Positions 1-7,423 of a stretch of 36,066 nt of DNA are shown here, one piece after another. The stretch spans positions 1-36,066 of the forward strand of contig JAAFHV010000071.1 in the NCBI GenBank assembly GCA_013297655.1. The letters are read 5' to 3'. A program made the translations under genes and the position numbers. This DNA comes from Myxococcales bacterium (GTDB lineage Bacteria; Myxococcota_A; Polyangia; Polyangiales; Polyangiaceae). Numbering within the stretch: the stretch's first letter is position 1; each line of letters opens with the position of its first letter. A model generated the notes under the pieces. That model did not search any database and was not told the DNA's origin. It was given only the letters and a program-made list of their open reading frames with translations.

Positions 1-65
1 GCTCCTGTTCGTGAGCACGGCCGACGACGCCCAGGCGAAGGTATCGACTGAAAACGCCCCGCCTT

Positions 66-1235
66 CTAGTGGAGGGTGTGCCAGGAGCCTCCGTGCTCGA
101 CTTTGGGGAGCTTTTGCGGGGGAACGGGGAGAGGCTCGGGGGCTTCTTGAGTGGCCGCTTCGATCTGACGAATCACGGCGTCCATTTGCGACTCTTCTTC
201 TTCCCAACGTGCCAGCGTCTCGCGCGACGCTTTGCGGCGCTTCCACCACGCCATCGCGAACAGCACCACCATCAACACCGAGACGAGCGAGCCGCCGATG
301 ATCGACCAGATCGGGATGCGCTTCGCCAGATCCTTCTTCCACTGGAACTCGAGCTTGCGAAGGTCGGAGCCGTACGCGTCTGTCATCGCCGCGTCGAAGG
401 CTTGCCCCTGGCCGACACGATCGAGCATGCTCACGAAGCGTGGGTGGTCGTCCCTTCGGCTCAGAAACCGAACAAAATCAGCCGATTGTGCGTAGGCGAG
501 CTTCACCTCGGCGGGGTCCCCGAAGAACTTACGGTCCATCTCCGTGAAGGGAATCAGAGTGCCCGCGAGGCTCGCCGTACGCAGCGTCTCGATGCGCTCG
601 ATCGCGAGCTCACCGGAGAGCTTCACCGCGAGGCCCTCGTTGAACCAACGCGGCACCGTGCCCTGACCGAAGCCATCGAACACCGCGATGTGGACGAGCT
701 CGTGGCGAAGCGTCTCTTCGAGGTGAATCGCGTCGGAGCCTTGCGGCGCGACCAGCGACACGGTGATCAAGTGGAGCGGCCCGTAGGCCATACCGCTCGC
801 GTACGAGAAAGGCGGGGCGCCCTCGGGCGCCACTCGCGCCATCTCCTGAGGATCACGCGCGACGCGAATCTCGACCCGGGAAATCGCAGGTCGACCCAGC
901 TCCTCCGCGAGACGATCCCGCGTCGCCACGAGCTCCGGGACGAGGGCATCCATGCGGTCGTGGTACTCGCGCGGGTAGGCGAGCGTGAGCCAGCCCCCCT
1001 CGAGGCGCGTCTCGAAGGTCGCCGGCACCGCCGGGATGACGTTCTGGTGCGGCGCGATGAGAAACGGCGCGTCTTGCGGGGCCGAGACGACCGGCTCCTG
1101 CGCCGACGCGGAGAGCGGAAGCGCGAGCACGAGGGAAGCCACGATGAGCGAGAGAGAGACCCGAAGGCTGGAAAACAGCCGTGACAGCCATGAGTCGTTC
1201 GCGCCGTGCGCGCGTTGCCGCGTGGTCGAGGTCAT
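66..1235 (-). CDS. Membrane-anchored gluzincin (peptidase MA-like) metallopeptidase
   Basis: 389 residues. A hydrophobic segment at about 25-46 ending in SASA-Q reads as a signal peptide. The zinc motif HELVH lies at 178-182, with the likely third ligand Glu200 in WFNEGLA, the arrangement of peptidase MA-type gluzincins. A second hydrophobic helix (about 308-331, followed by WKRRK) and an acidic then proline-rich tail end the protein. This predicts a catalytic domain outside the inner membrane and a short cytoplasmic tail. The ATG at 1235 is chosen because it shares ATGA with the stop of the upstream lipoprotein gene, which implies translational coupling, and because the signal peptide follows. 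An in-frame extension upstream is arginine-rich shadow sequence of the neighbouring gene. Substrate is unknown. Fold call is firm; physiological role is not. Confidence 0.85.
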   Translation of the reverse strand: MTSTTRQRAHGANDSWLSRLFSSLRVSLSLIVASLVLALPLSASAQEPVVSAPQDAPFLIAPHQNVIPAVPATFETRLEGGWLTLAYPREYHDRMDALVPELVATRDRLAEELGRPAISRVEIRVARDPQEMARVAPEGAPPFSYASGMAYGPLHLITVSLVAPQGSDAIHLEETLRHELVHIAVFDGFGQGTVPRWFNEGLAVKLSGELAIERIETLRTASLAGTLIPFTEMDRKFFGDPAEVKLAYAQSADFVRFLSRRDDHPRFVSMLDRVGQGQAFDAAMTDAYGSDLRKLEFQWKKDLAKRIPIWSIIGGSLVSVLMVVLFAMAWWKRRKASRETLARWEEEESQMDAVIRQIEAATQEAPEPLPVPPQKLPKVEHGGSWHTLH

Positions 1236-2035
1236 CGGGGAACCTGCATCTGAACGTGGATCGAATCGGATGCGCTGTCGCGCGTGGCCAGAAAAAAGGC
1301 TCCCCCGAGAGCGATCGCGGCCCCCGCCGCGCCCCAAAACCACGGTGACTCGTAAAACGCTTTGCTCTTGCCCTCTTGCGCGTGTGCCGCGTCGCGCCCG
1401 GGAACAGGGGCGGGCTTGGAGCTCGCCTGCTCTCGCGCCATGGGCGGAGCGAGGCGCTCGATCGACGCGACCGCGCCGAGCCAACGTCCCTCGCCGGAAC
1501 GCACCTCGATCGGCGAGAAGCTGCCCGCGTCTGCCTCGAACACACGGGCTACCGGCGCAGCGGGCGATTCGCCCTCTCTCGTGACCTGAGTGACCACCAA
1601 GATCCCCTCGAGGCCGAGGTCCTTGGCGAGCGATGCGAGAAGCTTGCGGGAGGGCGCGCCTTCGTCCGTGATGGCGTCGCGTGTCTCGGCGAGATCGGTG
1701 AGGTCGCGGCGACCGCTCGGGGCGGGCTCTCCCGCCAGCACGCGCGCCGTGCTCTCGTCCAGACGCGGGCGGAGCCTCTCGGAGCGGTACGTGTCCTGCG
1801 CAAGCGACCAGGCAGCGTCCCTGAACGGCGGACGCGCGAGCACCGCGTAACCGCGGGGCGCGGCGCTGGTGGGAGTCGCGGTTCGTGCGCTCTCCGCGCT
1901 CTTCGCTCCCGCGCCGTCACCGCAGGCCGCGGTGCACGCCACGCTCGCCATCAGCGCGACGCTCGAGAGCCTCGCGAGGGGCGCGGAGGCGGAAAAAAAG
2001 CTGGTGCGGTGCGAAAAGCGAGCGCGAGGGGTCAT
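1232..2035 (-). CDS. Hypothetical lipoprotein with C-terminal membrane helix
   Basis: 267 residues, family not recognised. The N-terminus is basic, then hydrophobic (about 17-34), with cysteines at 34 and 38 that could be the lipidation site; the lipobox is imperfect. The middle contains alpha/beta-like stretches (for example GLEGILVVTQV) typical of a small ligand-binding or nucleotide-like fold, but nothing diagnostic. Near the C-terminus SPWFWGAAGAAIALGGAFFL forms a membrane helix after a lysine-rich stretch, a layout common in myxobacterial envelope proteins. Its stop overlaps the start of the peptidase gene (ATGA), so the two are very probably made together and may act in one envelope complex; that is inference. 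The ATG at 2035 is chosen because the signal sequence follows it. Confidence 0.7.
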   Translation of the reverse strand: MTPRARFSHRTSFFSASAPLARLSSVALMASVACTAACGDGAGAKSAESARTATPTSAAPRGYAVLARPPFRDAAWSLAQDTYRSERLRPRLDESTARVLAGEPAPSGRRDLTDLAETRDAITDEGAPSRKLLASLAKDLGLEGILVVTQVTREGESPAAPVARVFEADAGSFSPIEVRSGEGRWLGAVASIERLAPPMAREQASSKPAPVPGRDAAHAQEGKSKAFYESPWFWGAAGAAIALGGAFFLATRDSASDSIHVQMQVPR

Positions 2036-2138
2036 GGCGGGCGGCTCGGGCTTTTCGGCTCGGGCGATGGGATTTCTCGAGGCGACGGGGTGGGCAGGGC
2101 CGTGGATGCCCTCGAATCTAACGACGCCCGTCCGGCCG

Positions 2139-2912
2139 TCAACGGCCCGAGAAGCGGTCGAGCATGGGAGCATACAGGACCACCTCCGACCGGGCATCCC
2201 CGAGCGGCTGCGCGAGCTCGCGCGCGGTGGTGATCCCGAGCGCCAGCATCGCAGCGGCGAGGGGTGGCCCCACGAACGCGAGCGCCTTCGCGTCGGCGAA
2301 CGAGCGGCGTGACCCGAAGCCGCTCGCGAGCAAGATCGCGAGCACGTCGAGGAACACGCATGCCGCTGGTCCGCCCGCGCGCGAGGCCCTCAAGCCGACC
2401 CACGCGACCGACGCGAGGAACGCGACGAACGCCACCCCGAAGCTTGCCTTGACGACGCGCTCGCCGCGCGACTCCAACATGGTCGAGAGACGCGAAGCGA
2501 AGGCAAAAATGCCTCCCAGTACGATCGCCGCGACGACCGAGAACGTGACCCCCGCGAGCGCGTGGTGGTGCGTCTTCGCGCGCAGCACGGTGCCGAAGAG
2601 CACGACGAACGGCGGGGCGAGCGCCCCGAATACGAAGAGACGCGTGCCGTGCGTGAGCGCCCGATCGCGGAGGAAGCTCCGCGCGCCACGACGCGCCCCA
2701 CGAAAGAGAGAGACCAGGAACGCAGCCGGAAAGAGCGCCGCCGCGCCCATGACCGCCCACACCGCGAAGAGCCCCTTGTCCGGCATCGTCTTCGCGACGC
2801 GGAGCGCCGACGGCGCGGTGCCTACCACGGCGACCACGAAGGCGACGCCCACGGTGGTGCCGAAGCGCAGGAGCCACGGCGTGTCGTCGTCGTCCTCGAG
2901 CTCGGGGTTCAC
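2139..2912 (-). CDS. Polytopic membrane protein, unknown function
   Basis: 257 residues starting at GTG 2912, with an AAGGTG-like ribosome site 8 bases upstream. An acidic N-terminus (ELEDDDD) precedes about six or seven hydrophobic helices: about 16-35, 48-67, 88-106, 117-137, 152-172, 180-193 and 208-225. No catalytic or transport motif is visible. It lies about 100 bases upstream of, and codirectional with, the lipoprotein/peptidase pair and could share a transcript, although the gap is long enough for a separate promoter. Start and coding strand are supported by hydrophobic periodicity in this frame and by the much more arginine-rich composition of the alternatives. Family not recognised. 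Confidence 0.7.
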   Translation of the reverse strand: MNPELEDDDDTPWLLRFGTTVGVAFVVAVVGTAPSALRVAKTMPDKGLFAVWAVMGAAALFPAAFLVSLFRGARRGARSFLRDRALTHGTRLFVFGALAPPFVVLFGTVLRAKTHHHALAGVTFSVVAAIVLGGIFAFASRLSTMLESRGERVVKASFGVAFVAFLASVAWVGLRASRAGGPAACVFLDVLAILLASGFGSRRSFADAKALAFVGPPLAAAMLALGITTARELAQPLGDARSEVVLYAPMLDRFSGR

Positions 2913-3010
2913 GCCCCGCACCTTACTTGCAGAACGAGGGCACGGGCTACTCGCGCGTGCCGAACCGACCGAGACCGCACGTCGGCCCCCGCGCGCTCGT
3001 GCACCGAATT

Positions 3011-4222
3011 CTAGAAACGATCCCAGGTGTTCCACGCCGGGACGTCGAGGACTCGCGCGGCTGCGTAGAGCGCGTCGGGGTCGCCGCTGACCCACCCGAG
3101 CGCCGCCGCGCGGAGGAGCGGGAAGCCGCCGTACGCCACCGCGGCGAGACCGCGCGCCGTGAACGCGACACGAGCCCCCGCGCTCTCCGCGACGACACGC
3201 CCTCGCCCTCCCTCGACGACGAAGCCGAACGGTGCGCCGTCGACGGCCAATTGAAATACACCATCGTATCGATATCCTCGCGCCTCGAGGGCGGCCTGCG
3301 GAGACGCGAGCCACACCATCGGCCCGGTCGCCAAGGCGCCGAGCGCGTGCTCGACGCGGCTCGTCCCGAAGCGCCTTCGGTCGAGATCTCGATCGCCGAG
3401 CGCGACGAGGAGGGGATCGTCCGTGGCGAGGCACAGATCGACCTCCGAGACCTGATCGCGGAGGCCGTGGAGAAACCCGAGGAGAGCCAAACGATCGCCC
3501 AACGTCGCGCCGACGAGGTCCACCACGTCGAGCCGTGTCTCGCCGTGAGGCTCGCTCTGCTCGAGCGAGAACGACACGTAGCCGGTCGGAGCCCCCGCCC
3601 TCTCGAGGAGGAAGAACGCCCTCCGCTCGTGAGAAAAGTGCATCTGCCAGAGCCGCTCGGTGCGGACGAGCATCCCCGTGGTTTGGCGCGCGTGGAGGCC
3701 GTAGAGCTGGTGGAGGACGGCGCGATCGTCTCCGTTCGCGCGCCGGACCGCGGCCTCGTCGCGTAGCCCCGAGAGCGAAGCGAGCGCGAGCGCGAGGTGG
3801 ACCACCGGAGGCGCCGCCACGTAGCCCATTCGCGCGTAAAACCCCTGCCGAAAGGGGTAAAGGAACGACGCGACCATACCCGACGAACGCGCAATCGCGT
3901 GGAGGTGATCGACCAACGCGCTCGCTACGCCACCGCCACGCGCCTCCGGGGCGACCCCCACCGTCGCGACCCCCATCACCGGCACCGCGACACCTCCCAC
4001 GAACGCGGAGAGGCCAAAACCGAACGCGTGACCCACGATGTCCTCGCGCCCGCCGCGCCCACGGACCGCGACGTGGAGGTCGGCGAAGGGCCCGAACGGT
4101 TTGGCGAGGAAATTACGACGACGCTCCTCGGCGCCACGGGCGTCGGGGAAGGCGAGCGAGTGGATCTCGACGAGCCGCTCGAGGTCGTCGGCTCGCGCGG
4201 GGCGAAAAGAGAGCGTGGTCAC
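3011..4222 (-). CDS. Eis-family GNAT N-acetyltransferase
   Basis: 403 residues from a GTG at 4222, matching the roughly 400-residue length of Eis-type acetyltransferases (two GNAT-like domains plus a sterol-carrier-like C-terminal domain). The acetyl-CoA loop is visible as VGVAPEARGGGVASALV (about 88-104). FYARMGY (128-134) is where the family has its catalytic tyrosine. The chain ends in phenylalanine (WDRF); in mycobacterial Eis the C-terminal Phe carboxylate acts as general base, so this is a meaningful match. Known relatives acetylate amines including aminoglycosides and lysines; the native substrate here is not predictable. The gene is divergent from the response-regulator gene, with 117 bases between the starts. 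The long upstream in-frame extension is shadow coding and was removed. Confidence 0.85.
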   Translation of the reverse strand: MTTLSFRPARADDLERLVEIHSLAFPDARGAEERRRNFLAKPFGPFADLHVAVRGRGGREDIVGHAFGFGLSAFVGGVAVPVMGVATVGVAPEARGGGVASALVDHLHAIARSSGMVASFLYPFRQGFYARMGYVAAPPVVHLALALASLSGLRDEAAVRRANGDDRAVLHQLYGLHARQTTGMLVRTERLWQMHFSHERRAFFLLERAGAPTGYVSFSLEQSEPHGETRLDVVDLVGATLGDRLALLGFLHGLRDQVSEVDLCLATDDPLLVALGDRDLDRRRFGTSRVEHALGALATGPMVWLASPQAALEARGYRYDGVFQLAVDGAPFGFVVEGGRGRVVAESAGARVAFTARGLAAVAYGGFPLLRAAALGWVSGDPDALYAAARVLDVPAWNTWDRF

Positions 4223-4339
4223 CCCCCGGAGAGTTCGATAGCTCGCGAGCTTTCGCAAGAAGAGAGCGCAGCGCGCGCGTTTCGCGGATCGCCACAAATT
4301 GGGCCCTTTGGATCGCAGCCTGTTAGGCCCCATCGAGCC

Positions 4340-7258
4340 ATGCAAAACCTCGATCGCGACCAAGCCATGGGCCCCGGCAAGAACCAGCGTCTCGCGGGGG
4401 CGGGCGCCGAATTCGTCGCTTCCCTCGGAAAAAAGGGCAGCGAAGCGCGCTCGGTGCTCTTCGCGCTCGCGGCGGACCCCAAGAGCGGAGCCCTCCGTGA
4501 CGACCTCCGCCGGCGCCTCACGACGATCGAGAACGGCGCGAAGACGTTCCGCCTCGAAGAGCTCACCGGCGCCGTCGCCGAAGGCCTGAGGTTGCTCGAG
4601 CGCGCCCCCGGCGAGGCCGTGAGCCGCGCGACCATCGCGAGCATGAACGAGCTCTTGTTCGACCTTCCGAGCCTCGCCTGGGGCGAGACCCAAAGGCGCC
4701 CCAAAGGTGGCACCTTCGTCGCCGAGAAGCTCGCGAGCCACACCGCGCTCGTGGTCGGACCGAAGGTGGTCGCCGACGCGCTCTCGAACGACGTGGACTT
4801 CGCGCGTACGTATTTCACCTGCCACACGTGCGAGGACGTGCAGGCCGCGATGGACATGGCGCGCGTCGTCGCGCCGGACCTCATCCTCCTCGACGCCGAC
4901 CTCGACGACGTGCCCGAGCTCGTCGAAGCGCTGATGGACGATCCCCTCACCGAGCCGGTGCCGATGGTGGTCGTTGGCAGCTTTGGAGATGGCGGAGATC
5001 ATTCACGTTTTGTCGCGATGGGCGCCGCTCGCGTGATCTCGAAGCCGCTCTCGCGGGAAGACCTTCGCAAGGCGTGCGAGGGCGCGGTGCTCACGTCCGA
5101 GAACCGCACCCAGCGGGTTACGCTCGGCGAGCCTACGGTGGAGGAGCTCGGGCGTCGGCTGGCCGACGAAGTGAAGCGCGCGCTCGTCGACTCGGTCGAC
5201 GTCGAGGGCCGCACGACGCGCGTCGCGCTCGGCGAAGGCACCGAGATCCTCGGCGCCGTGTGGGGCGCGATCGCCCGCGTCCGCGAGATCGTGACGGCGC
5301 GGACCGATGGCCACGTTCGTTTCTCGCACCCCGCCCCCGAAGGCGCGATCGCGTTCGCGCCACCGCTCCACCTCGACGCTCCCCGGTACGACCGCGGGCC
5401 GCGCCGTCGTGGACCCGACGCGGAGGTCCGTCTCACCGGGCGGCGCGTGCTCGTCGCCGACGACGATCCGGGAGTCACGTGGTTCGTCGCCGACCTGCTC
5501 AAGTCGGCCGGCTGCGTCGTGACCGAAGCGGTCGACGGCGACAAAGCCCTGGATCTTGCTTACAAAACGACGCCCGACCTCGTCATCAGCGATCTGCTCA
5601 TGCCCGGGCTCGACGGCTTCGCGTTCTGCCGCGCGCTCCGGCGCGACGTGGCGCTTCGCGACGCTCCGTTTCTCCTCCTGAGCTGGAAAGAAGATCTCCT
5701 CCAGCGCGTACGCGAGCTCGGCGCCGGGGCCGCCGGATACCTCCGCAAAGAGAGCGACGCGCGCGCGATCGTGGGTCGTGTTCGCGAGGTGCTCCGGCCG
5801 CGTGCGCGGGTCGAGACGCGGCTCAAGAGCGACGGCGAGGTGCGTGGCCGACTCGACGATCTCAGCGTGCGGTCGCTCCTCGAGATCGTCTGCGCGACCC
5901 GCCCCGAAGCACGTGTCGCGATCCGCGACGCGAGCTTCCACTACGAGCTCGAGATTCGCGACGGCGCGCCCGTGTCGGCGATCCGCACCGACCCTCAAGG
6001 CGAGGTGCGGCGCGGCGAGGTGGTGCTCGCGAGCATGCTCGGGATTGGCGTAGGACGCTTCGTCGTTCAAGACTCCACCGGTGACGTGGTCTCGGAGCTC
6101 TCCGGCAGCCTCGGACAGCAGGTCGCGCTCCCCATCGCGCGCGCCCGCGCAGCGCTCCACCTCACGACCGGAGTGCGCGCGATGTCGGTCGAAGAGATCG
6201 AGTTCGACCCGGAAATTCTCGCCGATACGCTGCGTGTGTCGCCTCCCGAAGTGCGCCGCATCCTCGACACTCTCGGTCGCGGCGCGACGCCGAAGGATCT
6301 CGTGCTCGGCGGGGTCGTGGACGCCGCGTGGCTCGACGATCTGATGGCAGACCTCTCGTCGCGTGGCGCGATCCGCGAGGTGCGCGGCGCCTCCGGCAGA
6401 GAGATGCTCGCCGAGCACCTCGCGGCCGCGGCAGGCCCCGCACCGTCGACCGAGAAGACGCGCACGCCCCCGCCGCCGTACGAGGCCTCGTTCGTCTCCC
6501 TCGGCGACAGCGCCGCGTTCGATCTCGCCCTCGAGCGCGAGGCAACCAAACAGGGGATGCCGCTCTGCCCCGATCCTTCGATGCTGCTCGGCCCCGTCGC
6601 CGACAAGCCCGAAATTTTGCCGGAGCCGAGCGAAGACGCGCCGCTGGTGCTCTCCGCGAAGCCCGCGAAGGCGAAGAACGCCAAGACGTCGAAGGCAACC
6701 ACGAACAAGGCCGACGACGACGAGCCCGCCCGCGCGGTCGACCTCGCCGATCCGACCATCGTCGACACCGCCTACGGCACCTCCGACGACATCTCGATTT
6801 CGATCCCGATCCCCGAGCCGGAGCTCACCCCCGAGCCGCACATCGCCGACACCGAGGACGACACCGACCGCGCCCGGAAGCCGCGTCGCAAAATCGGGGC
6901 GGTGCAGAAGCTGATTGCGCTGTTCTTTGCAGTAATCACGATTACTTACGTCGCGTTCCGGGCCGACGTACACACCACGCCAAAGCCGGCCGTGGCGGCC
7001 GCTGCGGCCCCTCGGGAAGCCCCGCCGCCAGCCCCGATCCCGACCCCCACCTACCGCGACGTCACGGTACCGGCCGGCCTCGGCGGGCTCGACCTCGGGC
7101 TCTCGCAAGAGACGATCGTCGTCGTCGACGGCATCGCGCGCGACAAGTCCGCCCACCTCGTCACGAACCTGCCGGTCGGCAGACACGACATCCGCGTCGG
7201 CGAAAGGTCGTTCACGGTCGATATCCGCGAAAGCAAAGCCGCCGTCCTCGTGCTCTGA
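4340..7258 (+). CDS. Double-receiver DUF4388 (PATAN) response regulator with transmembrane tail
   Basis: 972 residues. The first receiver-like domain, about 134-250, is divergent; LILLDADLDD places the possible phospho-acceptor at Asp185. The second receiver, about 368-488, is canonical: acidic cluster ADDDPG (373-375), acceptor Asp418 in VISDLLMPGLDGF, and conserved Lys470 in YLRKES. It is followed by a DUF4388/PATAN domain from about 491 to 590, a family common in myxobacteria and cyanobacteria. Then come helical regions, an acidic low-complexity stretch (about 740-845), a hydrophobic helix at about 857-878 after basic residues, and a small beta-rich terminal domain resembling PEGA. This predicts cytoplasmic receivers tethered to the inner membrane with an external tail. 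No kinase gene adjoins it. The ATG at 4340 is the first start downstream of the divergent gene. Confidence 0.85.
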   Translation: MQNLDRDQAMGPGKNQRLAGAGAEFVASLGKKGSEARSVLFALAADPKSGALRDDLRRRLTTIENGAKTFRLEELTGAVAEGLRLLERAPGEAVSRATIASMNELLFDLPSLAWGETQRRPKGGTFVAEKLASHTALVVGPKVVADALSNDVDFARTYFTCHTCEDVQAAMDMARVVAPDLILLDADLDDVPELVEALMDDPLTEPVPMVVVGSFGDGGDHSRFVAMGAARVISKPLSREDLRKACEGAVLTSENRTQRVTLGEPTVEELGRRLADEVKRALVDSVDVEGRTTRVALGEGTEILGAVWGAIARVREIVTARTDGHVRFSHPAPEGAIAFAPPLHLDAPRYDRGPRRRGPDAEVRLTGRRVLVADDDPGVTWFVADLLKSAGCVVTEAVDGDKALDLAYKTTPDLVISDLLMPGLDGFAFCRALRRDVALRDAPFLLLSWKEDLLQRVRELGAGAAGYLRKESDARAIVGRVREVLRPRARVETRLKSDGEVRGRLDDLSVRSLLEIVCATRPEARVAIRDASFHYELEIRDGAPVSAIRTDPQGEVRRGEVVLASMLGIGVGRFVVQDSTGDVVSELSGSLGQQVALPIARARAALHLTTGVRAMSVEEIEFDPEILADTLRVSPPEVRRILDTLGRGATPKDLVLGGVVDAAWLDDLMADLSSRGAIREVRGASGREMLAEHLAAAAGPAPSTEKTRTPPPPYEASFVSLGDSAAFDLALEREATKQGMPLCPDPSMLLGPVADKPEILPEPSEDAPLVLSAKPAKAKNAKTSKATTNKADDDEPARAVDLADPTIVDTAYGTSDDISISIPIPEPELTPEPHIADTEDDTDRARKPRRKIGAVQKLIALFFAVITITYVAFRADVHTTPKPAVAAAAAPREAPPPAPIPTPTYRDVTVPAGLGGLDLGLSQETIVVVDGIARDKSAHLVTNLPVGRHDIRVGERSFTVDIRESKAAVLVL

Positions 7259-7270
7259 CACGAGGCTCTG

Positions 7271-7320
7271 GAGCGCCGTGACGCTCACACCGCAGGAGCG
7301 CCGTGACGCTCACACCGCAG
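7271..7320. repeat. Tandem repeat, 2 x 25 bases, with hairpin
   Basis: Two identical 25-base units (7271-7295 and 7296-7320) lie 12 bases after the stop of the response-regulator gene. Each contains the inverted repeat GAGCG-CCGTGA-CGCTC, so two hairpins in series would form in the transcript. There is no T-run, so this is a possible transcript-end or RNA-stability element rather than a clear intrinsic terminator. Confidence 0.75.
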
Positions 7321-7423
7321 GAGCTTCGAGATGCTCCACGCCCTCCGAGCATCGGAAAAAGCAAGCGGCGGCCGCCGTCGGTGACGCGCGGTCGCTCCGC
7401 TCCCGTTCTTGGCGGGAGGTGCT

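Noticed and set aside
11-301. Plus-strand open frame over the left edge
   Set aside because: It is antisense to the peptidase gene, has no family features and becomes arginine/serine-rich, as shadow frames do in GC-rich DNA.
5003-7288. Long minus-strand frame (761 codons) opposite the response regulator
   Set aside because: Shadow of the real gene: the plus-strand frame has receiver and DUF4388 motifs and GC-rich third positions.
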